DNA of 64,000 nucleotides from Hydrocarboniphaga daqingensis (lineage in GTDB: Bacteria > Pseudomonadota > Gammaproteobacteria > Nevskiales > Nevskiaceae): the NCBI RefSeq assembly GCF_900129825.1, contig NZ_FQWZ01000004.1, forward strand, positions 1-64,000, read 5' to 3'. Position numbers and translations under genes: made by a program. The stretch's first letter is position 1; each line of letters starts with the position of its first letter. This document shows positions 17,687 to 27,745 of the stretch, piece by piece. The notes under the pieces are model-generated. The model saw nothing but the letters and a program-made list of their open reading frames with translations, ran no database searches and was not told where the DNA came from.

Positions 17687-18222
17687 CAGCGTCGCATCAT
17701 CGGCATTGGATTCAGCGGGTCGGTCAGCAACCGCTTGCCGGTTTGTTTCAGCAGCCCGGCATGGAATCCGTGGTTTGGATACTGCGCGCGCACCTCGGCG
17801 ACGAACGCGCGCGGCAGGCCCATCCGCAGCAGGCCCAGCGACACGTCGACCAGATCGGCCTTGCGGAAGGCTTCGACCAGCGCACCGTGTTCGCCGCGAT
17901 ACGAGCTGATCTTGTGGTGTTCGAGAATCATCGCGGCGATCTGCTCGATATCAGCGATGTCGAGTTGCCACTGCTGCTCGCTGCGCATCAAGTCGATCGA
18001 CGGCGGCAGATAGTCCCAAGTGCCGTGGGTCCAGATTGCGATGTCGTGATAGGCCGCCGCGATGCCGATTTTGCGCAGCGTTGAATCGTCGCGCGACGAC
18101 AGCGCCGCGCAGAAGTTGGCCATCCGGTAACAGTGATTGCGATAGCCGGTGAAATCAGCGCCTATGGTGGCGCGATGGCGCTCCAGCGCCTCGTCGAGTG
18201 CAGCGATCTGGGTCAGCAGCAT
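17686..18222 (-). CDS. HD-domain phosphohydrolase-like protein
   Basis: 178 residues. The HD pattern is visible: His in YRNHCYRMANF, then AAAYHDIAIW (the HD pair), and later LEHHK and FRKADLVDVS supplying the remaining metal ligands. Such small stand-alone HD proteins are usually predicted metal-dependent phosphohydrolases, sometimes acting on nucleotides. No specific substrate is suggested. The start at 18222 is an ATG just before the first helix (MLLTQIAALDEALERHRATI). It is first in the operon with the two small genes to its left. Confidence 0.8.
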   Translation of the reverse strand: MLLTQIAALDEALERHRATIGADFTGYRNHCYRMANFCAALSSRDDSTLRKIGIAAAYHDIAIWTHGTWDYLPPSIDLMRSEQQWQLDIADIEQIAAMILEHHKISSYRGEHGALVEAFRKADLVDVSLGLLRMGLPRAFVAEVRAQYPNHGFHAGLLKQTGKRLLTDPLNPMPMMRR

Positions 18223-18268
18223 GGTCGGATGGGCTCTGGTCGGATTCCGTTGCACGCTACTGCGGGCA

Positions 18269-18817
18269 TCAGGGCGCGGCAACACCCGGCACTGGCGCCG
18301 ACGCCAAGCGCTTGTAATAGATCCGCGTGCCGCTGAGTTGCCCGTGCGGGGTGTAGGCGTAGTCGGGGATTTCGCCGGCAAACTGATAGCCCGCGCCCTC
18401 GTAGAGCCCCGCCGCGCCGTCGACACTGGCGGTATCGAGCACCAGCAGCCAGCGGCCATGATCCGCTGCCCGCGCTTCGGCACGCTGCAGCAGCGCACGC
18501 GCCAGCCCGCGGCCGCGATGGCTGGGGCGCGTCATCATCTTGGCCAGCTCGGCGCGGTGCGGCTGATTTGACGGGCAGTCGAGCAGCAGCGTCAGCGTCG
18601 CCGCCAACACCGGGCCGTCCCAGGCGCCGAGCACGATGCGGGCGCCTCGTTGCGCCAGTTGCAGCGACTGCTGCCAGAACGCAGCGGCGTCGGCGATCGG
18701 CAGCGGGTGCATGAAGCTGACCGAGCCGCCGCCGGCCACGACCTCGACCAGCAGGCTCGACAACTGCGCCAGCGTATCGGCGTCGGGCTGCAGCTCACTG
18801 AAGTGGATGTTGCTCAT
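18269..18817 (-). CDS. GNAT family N-acetyltransferase
   Basis: 182 residues. The acetyl-CoA binding motif A is RPSHRGRGLARALLQRAEAR (the R/QxxGxG/A loop), preceded by beta-4 (LAATLTLLLDCPSNQPHRAE) and followed by LLVLDTASVDGAAGLYEGAGY, the beta-5/alpha-4 unit. The acceptor is unknown. The ATG at 18817 is used because an upstream in-frame GTG-type extension adds nothing conserved. It is divergent from the exported hydrolase at 18901. Confidence 0.85.
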   Translation of the reverse strand: MSNIHFSELQPDADTLAQLSSLLVEVVAGGGSVSFMHPLPIADAAAFWQQSLQLAQRGARIVLGAWDGPVLAATLTLLLDCPSNQPHRAELAKMMTRPSHRGRGLARALLQRAEARAADHGRWLLVLDTASVDGAAGLYEGAGYQFAGEIPDYAYTPHGQLSGTRIYYKRLASAPVPGVAAP

Positions 18818-18900
18818 GGTCGCGTCCGCTATGGCATGGGACATGCGCGTCCCTGCTCAAATGAAGCATGGCCCGCGCCAATGTCGCGGATGGAGACCCG

Positions 18901-19770
18901 ATGAGACCGATGATCAGGCGATGGTGGCATCGCCCTCTATGTACTGGCGCACTGACCTTGGCCAGCTTTTGCTGCGGTCTGGCGACGGCATCGGAACAGC
19001 GCGTGCAACTGCCCAGTGGCGCCAACGGCGCCTGGTGCGTGCCCGATGCGGCATGGGATGGCCGCACGGTATTGATGCTGCACGGCTTTGCCGACGACAT
19101 GGACGGCGCCGGCGACCTCGGCAAGCGTCTGGCGCATGCGCTACAGGCGGCGGGCATCGCGACGCTGAGGATCAACTTCCGCGGCGAGGGCGATCGCTTG
19201 CGCACCGATATTCAGTCCACGTTCGTGACCCGGCTCGACGACACGGCCTCGGCCCAGGCCTGGCTGTTGCAGCAGCGCGGGGTGCAGGCTCAGCGGATCG
19301 GTGTGCTCGGCTTCAGTCTCGGTGCCAGCACCGCGATCGAAACCGGCGCGCGGCATCCGGCGTGGTTTCGCAGCATGGCGCTGTGGTCCAGCCCGAGCGG
19401 CGACCATTTCGAGCTGTGGCGCCGGCTTGCACCACAGGCGGTGGACACCGCGTTGCGCGACGGCCAGGTCACCGAGGAAGTGCCCGGCTGGAAGAAGATC
19501 ACCACGCATCGCGCGTTCTACGACAGTTTTCGCGGTATCGATCTGGATCGCTCACTGGCGCAATACCCGGGCGCGCTGTTGAGCGTGCGCGGCGCCCAGG
19601 ACTACCTGCCGGCACACGAGGCCGAGTTCATGCGTCTGGCGCGCGGGCGGCCGGCCGAAGCGGTGATCCTGGCCGGCGCCGATCACATCTTCAACGTGTT
19701 CGATCCTGTTTCGCGTCAGGCGCAGCGCGCGATCGAGGTCACCGTCGATTGGTTCGAGCGCACCTTGTAG
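18901..19770 (+). CDS. Exported alpha/beta hydrolase
   Basis: 289 residues. The N-terminus has an Arg/Trp-rich start and a hydrophobic core ([20 protein letters not shown]), a signal peptide. The core shows [21 protein letters not shown] and the nucleophile elbow GFSLGAS, and ends with [12 protein letters not shown] (His). It is similar in form to small esterase / dienelactone-hydrolase-like proteins. The ATG at 18901 has a GGAG site 6 bases upstream and is preferred to one at 18868. The substrate is unknown. Confidence 0.82.
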   Translation: MRPMIRRWWHRPLCTGALTLASFCCGLATASEQRVQLPSGANGAWCVPDAAWDGRTVLMLHGFADDMDGAGDLGKRLAHALQAAGIATLRINFRGEGDRLRTDIQSTFVTRLDDTASAQAWLLQQRGVQAQRIGVLGFSLGASTAIETGARHPAWFRSMALWSSPSGDHFELWRRLAPQAVDTALRDGQVTEEVPGWKKITTHRAFYDSFRGIDLDRSLAQYPGALLSVRGAQDYLPAHEAEFMRLARGRPAEAVILAGADHIFNVFDPVSRQAQRAIEVTVDWFERTL

Positions 19771-19788
19771 CCGGTGCACAGCGCGGCG

Positions 19789-20280
19789 TCAGCGCGCGTA
19801 AGGGTCGTCGCAAAGCCGATGCAGCTCCGCCAGCGCATCGGTGAGCTTGGGCAGATCGTCGGGCTGCGGCACCAGCAGTGAGGTATCGCCGACCCGTTGG
19901 CTTTGGCTGTCGCGAGCCATGCTGCGGGTTTCCAGCTCGATGCAGTCGTTGCTCGATTGGCAGTACAACTCGACCGAAGGCCCGCCTTGCCAGACGGGGA
20001 CGACGTCGGCGATCGGCACTGTCTGCATCAGCAGGTCGCTGCCGATCACGCTTTCGCGGCTGATCCGCAGCTCGCAGCCGTCCTTTGAAAACTGATAACG
20101 CCATAGGAAATACTGGCCGCTACGCTGCCAGCCTTCACCGGTCTGCCGGTTGAGCTTTTCGAGGATGTAGCGATTGGCGTCGCGTCGCGCTTCGGACGTC
20201 GGTTCCCGTCCGCCGAACCCGCACAGCAAGGCCACTGCCGCGATACCGCCCAGCAGGCGCGCCACCAACGACGGGCGCAT
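19789..20280 (-). CDS. Small exported hypothetical protein
   Basis: 163 residues with a signal-like N-terminus (LVARLLGGIAAVALLCGFGG; the Cys could be lipidated but the lipobox is poor). The mature domain has four Cys residues (DGCEL, LYCQSSNDC, LHRLCDD) and alternating beta-like segments. I do not recognise it. Its ATG shares a base with the stop of the Aminopep-family gene (TGATG). The coupling suggests a partner or accessory of that lipoprotein. Confidence 0.65.
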   Translation of the reverse strand: MRPSLVARLLGGIAAVALLCGFGGREPTSEARRDANRYILEKLNRQTGEGWQRSGQYFLWRYQFSKDGCELRISRESVIGSDLLMQTVPIADVVPVWQGGPSVELYCQSSNDCIELETRSMARDSQSQRVGDTSLLVPQPDDLPKLTDALAELHRLCDDPYAR

Positions 20281-21368
20281 CACGGCACCACCGCCGCCGT
20301 TTTTGCCGATGCACGCGCGGCCAGCGCCTGCAGCTGCGCCTGACGCGCTGCTGGCGCCAGCTTGCCCAGCTCGGCGGCCGCGGCGTAGAACGCAGCCCAG
20401 TCGCGGCCGTGCTCGGCGAACAGCGTGGCAAAGGCGGGTACCCATTGGTCGTACAGGCCGAACGGCAGCAGCCTAGCATTGTTCAACGGCCGTTCGAAGA
20501 AGCGGTCGTAGCCGGCATACCCATTCCACTGCGCGTCGCGCAACTGTCGGTAGCGCGCCTGCAACTGCTCGAATGCCTGCTGCTTGATCGCGGCGAGCGC
20601 AACCGGATCGCGGCTGCTGCGATACGAGGCGGCCAGTTGCTGACGCGTCTGCAGAATCAGCGCGACGAATGCACTTTCGCGCGCAGCCTGTTCGGCTTGG
20701 CCTTGCAGATCGATCGCGCCGCTGGCCGCGTACTGCTGCAAGCCCTGCTGCTCGACGAAGCTGGCGAAGGATTCGTTGAAGGCGGTGTCGTTCTTGACGA
20801 ACAAGCGCTGATGCGCCAACTCGTGAAACAGCGTGCCGATCAAGTGCGCGTCGGACCAGCGCATCATCGTGTTGATCACCGGGTCGTCGAACCAGCCCAG
20901 CGTCGAGTAGGCCGCCACTCCGCCCACTTCGGTGTCGTACCCGCGCGCCGCCAACTGTGCGGCATGGTCACGCGCGGCGCGCTCGTCGTAGAAGCCGCGA
21001 TACGACAGGCAGCCGGCGATCGGAAAGCAGTTCTCGACCGCGTCCAGCGAATAGGCTGGCGTGGCGAACACATTCCAGACCACGTAGTCGCGATGCACAT
21101 CGGCATACACGGTGTAGCTGTCGTTGTCGGGCAGATCCAGCGCGTCGACGGCATAGCGCCGCGCGTGTTGCACCCGCGTCAGCCGCGTGCGCAGCTGCGG
21201 GTCGCGTCCGGGGTCACTGACGATGGCCGCGATCGGCTCGCGGCTGCTGAGCAGCTGATACTGACCGCGCGCCAGATGCAGGTAGTAACCCGCCGATGAA
21301 CAAGCGCCGAGTGCCAGTGCCAGCGCCGTTGCCAGCGCCGCGCGGCACCACCGGCCTGACACCGGCAT
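20280..21368 (-). CDS. Putative aminopeptidase lipoprotein (Aminopep, PF10023 type)
   Basis: 362 residues from the ATG at 21368. The signal sequence ends with LGACSSAG, a lipobox. GYYLHLARGQYQLLSSREPI right after it is the classic opening of this family. The zinc motif is TLFHELAHQRLF (HExxH), with a downstream Glu in NESFASFVEQQGL. The family is predicted to be metallo-aminopeptidases, though activity is rarely demonstrated. It is envelope-anchored. It lies 17 bases downstream of the MBL-fold gene and is coupled to the small gene at 19789. Confidence 0.85.
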   Translation of the reverse strand: MPVSGRWCRAALATALALALGACSSAGYYLHLARGQYQLLSSREPIAAIVSDPGRDPQLRTRLTRVQHARRYAVDALDLPDNDSYTVYADVHRDYVVWNVFATPAYSLDAVENCFPIAGCLSYRGFYDERAARDHAAQLAARGYDTEVGGVAAYSTLGWFDDPVINTMMRWSDAHLIGTLFHELAHQRLFVKNDTAFNESFASFVEQQGLQQYAASGAIDLQGQAEQAARESAFVALILQTRQQLAASYRSSRDPVALAAIKQQAFEQLQARYRQLRDAQWNGYAGYDRFFERPLNNARLLPFGLYDQWVPAFATLFAEHGRDWAAFYAAAAELGKLAPAARQAQLQALAARASAKTAAVVP

Positions 21369-21385
21369 TGCCGTCACCGTCGCGC

Positions 21386-22357
21386 TCAGGCCGCGGCCTG
21401 CCGGTCGAGCCAAACGCCAAGGCCTTGCGCGTTCAGTTCCATGTCGGCGGCCAGCAGGCGCCGCGCTTGTTGCTCGTCGACCGGCGCGCCGTGACGACGC
21501 AGCGCCGCCAGGCTCCAGTTTTCGATCGCGTCGCGGATGCCGGCATGACGTGCCGCGCCGCGCGCTTCGATGCTCATTGCCAGATGCTGGTAATCGCACA
21601 GGCCGGCGCGCAAGTCGTACGCGAGTCGTGCGATGTCCTCCACGCAGCCGTAGTGGGTCAGATACATCCGCTGCGGCGCAAAACTCAGGTAGCGGTCCAG
21701 CGTCTGCTCCCAGGCGTCAGGCTCGAACTGCACCGGCGTCGTCGTCGGCATCAGCCATGGGCCTTGCGGGCCGTCGAACTCACGGTATGAGATGCCGAAC
21801 GTGTCGCCGGTGAAAAATCCGCGGCTCTGCGCGTCCCAGACCGAATAGTGATGGCGGGCGTGCCCGGGCGTGTCGAGCAGCAGCAGTTCGCGCGCCGCGC
21901 CCAGCGTCAGCCGGTGGCCGTCGTCGGCGATGACCACGCGCGCTGCGTCGACCGGCAGGATCTGCCCATAGGCGAGACGTACCGCATCGGCGCCGTAGAC
22001 GGCGATCGCGCCTTCGATCAGCTTGCTGGGGTCGATCAAATGGCGAGCCGCGCGCGGATGTGCAATCAGCTGCGCGTTCGGCAGTTGGCGCATCAGCACA
22101 CCGGCAGCGCCGGCATGGTCCAGATGCACATGCGTCGGCATCAAGTAGCGCACGTGCTCCGGCGCGATGCCCCGGGAGCGTAGTACCGCCAGCAACCGAT
22201 CGGCACCGGGCGAGGTGCCGCAGTCGACCAGCGCGGCTTCACCGTCCTGCTCGATCAGATAGCAGCAGGCCATGCCGGCGCGTTCCTGCTCGGTGTCGAT
22301 GCAGGTGATGCCGTAGCCAACATCGGTGGTGGCGGGCAGGTGCGAGAGCGTCGTCAT
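21386..22357 (-). CDS. MBL-fold metallohydrolase
   Basis: A 323-residue metallo-beta-lactamase-fold enzyme. The HxHxDH motif is THVHLDHAG. Further ligands are in LDTPGHARHHYS (His) and GFFTGDTFGI (bridging Asp), and a late His in YLTHYG. The C-terminal 80 residues are helical and resemble the DUF-type extension of glyoxalase-II-like hydrolases. The substrate is unknown. The ATG at 22357 opens with MTTLSHLPATTDVGYGITCI; longer readings upstream are not supported. It is probably co-transcribed with the two genes to its left. Confidence 0.85.
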   Translation of the reverse strand: MTTLSHLPATTDVGYGITCIDTEQERAGMACCYLIEQDGEAALVDCGTSPGADRLLAVLRSRGIAPEHVRYLMPTHVHLDHAGAAGVLMRQLPNAQLIAHPRAARHLIDPSKLIEGAIAVYGADAVRLAYGQILPVDAARVVIADDGHRLTLGAARELLLLDTPGHARHHYSVWDAQSRGFFTGDTFGISYREFDGPQGPWLMPTTTPVQFEPDAWEQTLDRYLSFAPQRMYLTHYGCVEDIARLAYDLRAGLCDYQHLAMSIEARGAARHAGIRDAIENWSLAALRRHGAPVDEQQARRLLAADMELNAQGLGVWLDRQAAA

Positions 22358-22367
22358 CGCGGGGCGT

Positions 22368-23327
22368 TTAGCGGTTGCCGCCGGCGATGACCGAGGGCTC
22401 GGCTTGCGGGCGTCGGACCAGGTCAACCAGATCTTCGCGGCGGTAGATGCCGAGCTTGCGATAGATGCGCGACGCGTGATTGGCCACCGTCGATACGGCG
22501 ATGTCGTACTGGCGCGCAACGCTCTTGAACGTCTTGCCGTTGCCGAGTGCGCGCGCGATCTGCTGCTCGCGCGGCGACAGGCCGTCGAGCGGCATCGGCC
22601 GGCGCGCATGCAACTGGTAGAGACCCCCGAGCCGCGAAATGCGGAAATGCAGCGGCCCGTTGAAGAACGATTCGTCGCCTTCCAGTGCCGGGGCCGGGAT
22701 CGCAAACGGGAGGCGCGCAAAATGCGCGTCGGCTTGGTTGTTGACGGCGATCAGGTCGCGGAAGCGCTTGCTGGCCGCGTAGACCACGCCGCGTGCGTCA
22801 ACCACGGCGGCGCTGCCGCGATTGGTGCGCCCCAAAGCCAGCAGCCACTCGTCGCGCTGGATGTACTGATGCAGGGACACGGCGGCGGCTTCGGCCAGGT
22901 GCAGCAGCGCGCGCCCGATATCGCGAGTCGCGGGGGCACTGTCGCCGAGATACAGCACCAGCACGCTGCTGAGTTCGCTGTTGGCGTGCAGATGCCGATG
23001 CGCGACGACTTGGCGGGCGCCCTGCGCCGGGCGCGCGACCAGCGCGGCTGGCACCGGTGACACCCGCAGGCTCGATTCGCGATCAAGAGTGAGTGCCGCG
23101 ACCGCGCGCGAATCGAGAATCAGATCCGATGGAAACACCGAGTACTCGCCACTCTGGCCTTCGGACCGCGTCAACCAAGCGGCAGCCGACGCGCCGCTCC
23201 ACTCGACGATGCGCTGCAGCGCCAGCACACGGAAGTCCTGCCATTCGCATTCGACGGCGAGTCGGTACAGCTGAGGAACCAGCTCGTCGAGGCGGTGGTC
23301 GGCGTTGTGTTCCAAGCGGTCGGTCAT
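22368..23327 (-). CDS. LuxR family transcriptional regulator
   Basis: 319 residues. The C-terminal 65 residues are a LuxR/FixJ HTH: LSPREQQIARALGNGKTFKS, then YDIAVSTVANHASRIYRKLG. The N-terminal part (about 1-230) is a GAF/PAS-like sensory region including VVDARGVVYAASKRFRDLI, which looks like a PAS strand pair. There is no receiver domain with a phosphorylatable Asp and no clear autoinducer-binding signature. It ends 10 bases upstream of the MBL-fold gene start and probably leads that operon; alternatively it acts on the neighbouring RND pump. Confidence 0.82.
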   Translation of the reverse strand: MTDRLEHNADHRLDELVPQLYRLAVECEWQDFRVLALQRIVEWSGASAAAWLTRSEGQSGEYSVFPSDLILDSRAVAALTLDRESSLRVSPVPAALVARPAQGARQVVAHRHLHANSELSSVLVLYLGDSAPATRDIGRALLHLAEAAAVSLHQYIQRDEWLLALGRTNRGSAAVVDARGVVYAASKRFRDLIAVNNQADAHFARLPFAIPAPALEGDESFFNGPLHFRISRLGGLYQLHARRPMPLDGLSPREQQIARALGNGKTFKSVARQYDIAVSTVANHASRIYRKLGIYRREDLVDLVRRPQAEPSVIAGGNR

Positions 23328-23479
23328 GCAGGCCCTCGCACCCGATGGGGCGGATCTCAATGGACGTCAGCCGATGAGATCCGCGCCGCGCGCTGCGCGA
23401 TGATCCTTCGACGAACGGTCGTAGATATACCATGACCGAATGGCGGTGGCAGCCGCATCGCCCTCGCGCGACGCGGGGA

Positions 23480-26400
23480 TCAGCGCGAGCCGGTCGGTGG
23501 CACCCGGAACCAAGCCGCGTACAGCGCCGGCACGAACAGCAGTGTCAGCAGCGTGGCGGCGATCAAGCCGCCCATGATCGCCACCGCCATCGGGCCGAAG
23601 AACTCCGAGCGCGACAGCGGAATCATCGCCAGCACAGCGGCAGCCGCAGTCAGCACGATCGGGCGCAAGCGGCGCACCGTGGCGTCGACGATGGCGACGT
23701 TGGGCGCATGGCCGGCCTTGATGTCCTGCTCAATCTGGTCGACCAGGATCACCGAGTTGCGCATGATCATGCCGGCCAGTGCGATCGTGCCGAGCATCGC
23801 GACAAAGCCGAACGGCTTGCCGAACAGCAGCAGCGCCACGGCCACGCCGATGATGCCCAGCGGCGCGGTCAGGAACACCAGCAAGGTCCGCGAGAAGCTC
23901 TTGAGCTGGATCATCAGCACGGTCAGCACGCTGAGCAGGAACAGCGGCATGCCGGCGTTGATCGACGCCGATCCCTTGCCGCTGTCCTCGACCGTGCCAC
24001 CGACGTCGATCCGGTAGCCGCGCGGCAGTTCGATCTGCTGAATCTGCGGCAGCAATTGCGCCACGACTTGCGGTGGCTGCAACGCGCCGTAGATGTCGGC
24101 GCGCACGGTGACGGTCGGTACGCGGTCGCGACGCCACAAAATGCCGTCCTCGAAGCTCGATTCGAGCCGCGCCAGCTGCGCCAGCGGCACCGTGACGCCG
24201 CTGCCGGTCGGGATCGTCAGCGAGCCGAGCAGGTTCAGGTATTCACGTTCGGCCACTGGCCCGCGCAGCACGATCGGAATCAGCTTGTTGTCTTCGCGGT
24301 ATTCGCTGATCGTGCCGCCATTGGTCGACACACTGATCACCTGCGCGATGTCCGACGACGACACGCCCAGTTCGCGGGCACGATCCTGATCGATCGCGAC
24401 CCGGATGACTTTCGACTTCTCCCAGGTATCCAGATGCACGCCGGCCGGGTAGGGGTTGGCACGCAGGATCGCCGCCACCTTTTCAGCGACGCCAGTGGCG
24501 ACGCTGCGATCGGGGCCCGCGACGCGAAACTGCAGCACGTAGCCGACCGGCGGCCCGTTCTCGAGCCGGTTGACGCGCCAGCGCAGATCCGGGAACAGCA
24601 AGGGCAGCTGCTGCAGCAACTCGCTGCGCAGCCGCTCGCGATCCTTGATGCTCTTGGTGTTGATGACGAACTGCGTGAAGCTCGCGGCCGGCAACTGCTG
24701 GTCGAGTGCCAAGTAGAAGCGCGGCGTGCCGGCGCCGACGTAGGCGACGAAGTTTTCGATGCCGTCGAGCGTCTTCAAATGCGCTTCGAGTCGCCGCGCT
24801 GCCTCGTCGGTGGCGTCGAGTGAAGCACCTTCGGGCAGCTTCAGGTCGACCAGCAGTTCCAGCCGGGTCGACGACGGGAAGAACTGCTGCGGCACGCTGC
24901 CGAACAGCACGATCGCGCCGACGAAGATGCCCAGCGTCGCCGCGATCGTCTTCCAGCGGTGATCGACGCACCACTGGCAGGCGCGGCGGAACGTGCGATA
25001 CAGCTTGGTATCGTAGAGCCCGGCATGGTCATGGTCGTGATGCACGGTATCGGCGCCATCGGCCTGATGACGTTCCGGCAGCAGGTAGTAGCCCAGCAGT
25101 GGCACGAATACGACGGCAGCGATCCACGACAGCAGCAGCGCGATCGTCACGACCTGAAAGATCGAGCGCGTGTATTCGCCGGTGCTCGACGTCGCCGTGG
25201 CGATCGGCAGAAAACCGGCGGCGGTGATCAGCGTGCCGGCCAGCATCGGGAACGCAGTACTGGTGTATGCGAATGCCGCTGCCTTGGTCCGACTCCAGCC
25301 CTGTTCGAGCTTCACGGCCATCATCTCGACGGCGATGATCGCGTCGTCGACCAGCAAGCCCAGCGCCAGCACCAGCGAGCCGAGCGAGATCTTGTGCAAG
25401 TCGATGCCGAAGTAGGCCATCACCACGAAGGTGGCGGCCAGCACCAGCGGAATCGTCAGTGCTACGACCAGACCGGTGCGCGCGCCCAGGCTGATGAAGC
25501 TGACCGCGAGCACGATGGCCACGGCCTCGATCAGCGAGCGGACGAATTCTTCGATGCCGCGCGTGACCGCGCGTGGCTGGTCGGCGACGCGCTCCAAGCT
25601 CATGCCCAGCGGCAGCCCGGCGCGGATGTCGGCAATTTCAGCGTCCAGCGCCTTGCCCATGCGGATGATGTGGCCGCCTTTTTCCATCGACACCGACACG
25701 CCGATCGCGCGTTCGCCGTCGACGCGCATCCGCGTCGCGGGTGGGTCCTGGTAGCCGCGGTAGACATTGGCGATGTCGCCCAGGCGCAGCGTGCGACCCT
25801 GGTCGGAGATCGGCAGCTGACGCACTTCTTCCAGCGTCTGCAGACGGCCGCTGACGCGGACGTGGATGCGTTCGCGGGTCGTGTCGAAGCTGCCGGTGGC
25901 CACGACGGCGTTCTGCGCCTGCAGAGCGGCGACGACGGCATTGAGCGGGATGCCGAGCTGGCCGCGCTTGGCATTGGCCAGGTCGATGAACAGTCGCTCG
26001 TCCTGCAGGCCGAGAAAGTCGACCTTGGCCACTTGCGGCACGCGCAGCAAGCGCTCGCGGATGCGGTCGGCATAGTCCTTCAGTTCTTCGTAGCTGAAGT
26101 CCTTGCCGGTCAGTGCGTAGATGTTGCCGTAGGTGTCGCCAAACTCGTCGTTGAAGTTGGGCCCGATGATGTTGGACGGAAGCCGGAAGCGGATGTCGCC
26201 GATCTTCTTGCGGATTTGGTAGAACGATTCCTCCATCGCCGCCGGCGGCAGATCGTCACGAATCACGATCGTCACCACCGACTCGCCCGGCCGCGAATAC
26301 GACCGCACGTAATCCAAGGTTTCGAGTTCGAGCAGCTTTTCTTCGATCCGGTCGGTCACCAGGCGATCGACTTCGTCGGCGGTCGCGCCGGGCCACGAGG

Positions 26401-26554
26401 TCTGGATCACCATCACGCGGAACGTAAACGGCGGGTCTTCCGACTGGCCCAGGTTCAGGTAGGCCTGCGTGCCCATCAGCGCGCACAGCACCATGAAGAA
26501 AATCACCAGCGTGCGGTTGTTCAGCGCCCACTGGCTCAGATTGAATCCACCCAT
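23480..26554 (-). CDS. RND efflux pump inner-membrane permease
   Basis: A 1024-residue proton-driven exporter of the AcrB/HAE-1-like RND group. It begins FNLSQWALNNRTLVIFFMVL (TM1). There is a large periplasmic loop, and the TM4 relay region LVLALGLLVDDAIIAVEMMA contains the adjacent Asp pair used for proton transfer. The second half repeats the fold and ends with the last TM segments near 23500. The ATG at 26554 has normal family length. The adaptor gene lies 25 bases upstream. No outer-membrane channel gene is nearby, so it may borrow a TolC-like channel. The substrate is unknown. Confidence 0.93.
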   Translation of the reverse strand: MGGFNLSQWALNNRTLVIFFMVLCALMGTQAYLNLGQSEDPPFTFRVMVIQTSWPGATADEVDRLVTDRIEEKLLELETLDYVRSYSRPGESVVTIVIRDDLPPAAMEESFYQIRKKIGDIRFRLPSNIIGPNFNDEFGDTYGNIYALTGKDFSYEELKDYADRIRERLLRVPQVAKVDFLGLQDERLFIDLANAKRGQLGIPLNAVVAALQAQNAVVATGSFDTTRERIHVRVSGRLQTLEEVRQLPISDQGRTLRLGDIANVYRGYQDPPATRMRVDGERAIGVSVSMEKGGHIIRMGKALDAEIADIRAGLPLGMSLERVADQPRAVTRGIEEFVRSLIEAVAIVLAVSFISLGARTGLVVALTIPLVLAATFVVMAYFGIDLHKISLGSLVLALGLLVDDAIIAVEMMAVKLEQGWSRTKAAAFAYTSTAFPMLAGTLITAAGFLPIATATSSTGEYTRSIFQVVTIALLLSWIAAVVFVPLLGYYLLPERHQADGADTVHHDHDHAGLYDTKLYRTFRRACQWCVDHRWKTIAATLGIFVGAIVLFGSVPQQFFPSSTRLELLVDLKLPEGASLDATDEAARRLEAHLKTLDGIENFVAYVGAGTPRFYLALDQQLPAASFTQFVINTKSIKDRERLRSELLQQLPLLFPDLRWRVNRLENGPPVGYVLQFRVAGPDRSVATGVAEKVAAILRANPYPAGVHLDTWEKSKVIRVAIDQDRARELGVSSSDIAQVISVSTNGGTISEYREDNKLIPIVLRGPVAEREYLNLLGSLTIPTGSGVTVPLAQLARLESSFEDGILWRRDRVPTVTVRADIYGALQPPQVVAQLLPQIQQIELPRGYRIDVGGTVEDSGKGSASINAGMPLFLLSVLTVLMIQLKSFSRTLLVFLTAPLGIIGVAVALLLFGKPFGFVAMLGTIALAGMIMRNSVILVDQIEQDIKAGHAPNVAIVDATVRRLRPIVLTAAAAVLAMIPLSRSEFFGPMAVAIMGGLIAATLLTLLFVPALYAAWFRVPPTGSR

Positions 26555-26579
26555 CGTCGTGCTCCGGTGGCGCGTGGCG

Positions 26580-27683
26580 TCAGAGCGCAACCGGCGCGCT
26601 GCGATCGATCGGCTTGACCGGCATTGCGGGCGTCAGCAAGTGCACGCCGGCCGAAATCAGTCGGTCGTCGGGCTTAATGTCGCCGGCGATGATGACCGCA
26701 TCGTTCAGCAGCTGAACCACCTTGACCGGCAGCGGCTGCGCTTGCAGCTGCTCGCCCGCGGCGACCACGCGCCACACCACCGGCGTGCCGCTGCTGTCGC
26801 CGACCGCGGTCAGCGGCAGCCGCCACAGCGGCTCTTCGGCGGGCGTGCCGACCTGCACGCTGGCCGTCATGCCCAGCTTCACGGCATCGTCGGCGTTGAC
26901 GATGCTGATTCGGGCTTCGTGCGTGCGCGTGCTGGCGTCGGCCGAGCCGGCAATTTCGCGTACGCGCGCCTCGTACAGCTTGCCGGGCTGCGCCCACAGC
27001 GACACGCGCAGCGACGGCGCCGATCGCAGGCGCTCGACGGCGGCTCCCTCGGGTACGTTGATCCGCACTTCGCGCTCGCCATTGCGGGCGAAGCCGAGCA
27101 CCGGCTCGCCGGCAGCGACGACGCGGCCGGCATCGGCCTGTACTTGCGTCACCAAGCCGTCCGCATCGGCGACCAGGCTGGTGTAAGCGGCTTGATTGCG
27201 GCTGACCGCCAGCTGCGAGCGCGCCTGCTTGAGCCGCGCCTGGGCCAGCTCCATCTGGTTGCGACGCAGGTCGAGCAGCGAGGCGCTGACGAAGCCGCGC
27301 TGGTTGAGGTCGACGTGGCGCTGGAATTCGCTTTCGGCGAGCCGTGCATCGGCCTCGGCCGCCGCCACCGACGATTCTGCGGCCTGCACGTTGAGTCGTG
27401 CGTCGATCGGGTCGAGTACCGCCAGAACATCGCCCTTGCGGACTTGGGCGCCGATGTCGACGCGACGTTCAATGATCTTGCCGGCGACGCGGAACGACAG
27501 CGCGGATTCGACCCGAGCGCGGACCGTGCCTGGATAAAACTCGGCGGACCCGGCGTCGCGCAAAGCCTGAGGCGCGATCACGGCCACCGGTCGGGCGCTG
27601 ACCACGGGCGCCTCGGGCGCATGGCAGGCCACGACGGCACTCGCCGCCATAAAGACGATGGCAAACCCCTTGATGTGCTGCAT
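26580..27683 (-). CDS. RND efflux periplasmic adaptor (membrane fusion protein), lipoprotein
   Basis: 367 residues. A short signal ending in AVVAC predicts lipid anchoring. The barrel-sandwich (lipoyl-like) half-motif is RVAGKIIERRVDIGAQVRKG. A helical hairpin follows (AAESSVAAAEADARLAESEF onward) and then the second half-lipoyl, ADADGLVTQVQADAGRVVAA. The beta-barrel and membrane-proximal domains complete the order. It links the permease at 23480 to an outer-membrane channel. It is the first gene of the two-gene operon and is divergent from the TetR regulator at 27758. Confidence 0.92.
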   Translation of the reverse strand: MQHIKGFAIVFMAASAVVACHAPEAPVVSARPVAVIAPQALRDAGSAEFYPGTVRARVESALSFRVAGKIIERRVDIGAQVRKGDVLAVLDPIDARLNVQAAESSVAAAEADARLAESEFQRHVDLNQRGFVSASLLDLRRNQMELAQARLKQARSQLAVSRNQAAYTSLVADADGLVTQVQADAGRVVAAGEPVLGFARNGEREVRINVPEGAAVERLRSAPSLRVSLWAQPGKLYEARVREIAGSADASTRTHEARISIVNADDAVKLGMTASVQVGTPAEEPLWRLPLTAVGDSSGTPVVWRVVAAGEQLQAQPLPVKVVQLLNDAVIIAGDIKPDDRLISAGVHLLTPAMPVKPIDRSAPVAL

Positions 27684-27745
27684 GCTTTCTCCCGACGGCC
27701 GGTGCGTGTCCTCACGCGCGGGCCGGATGCCGTTTTTCTGAACGC

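Noticed and set aside
24959-26617. Long open frame (552 residues) opposite the RND permease
   Set aside because: The codon pattern of high-GC DNA leaves antisense frames open; the protein is a compositionally odd His/Gln/Asp-rich string with no domain.
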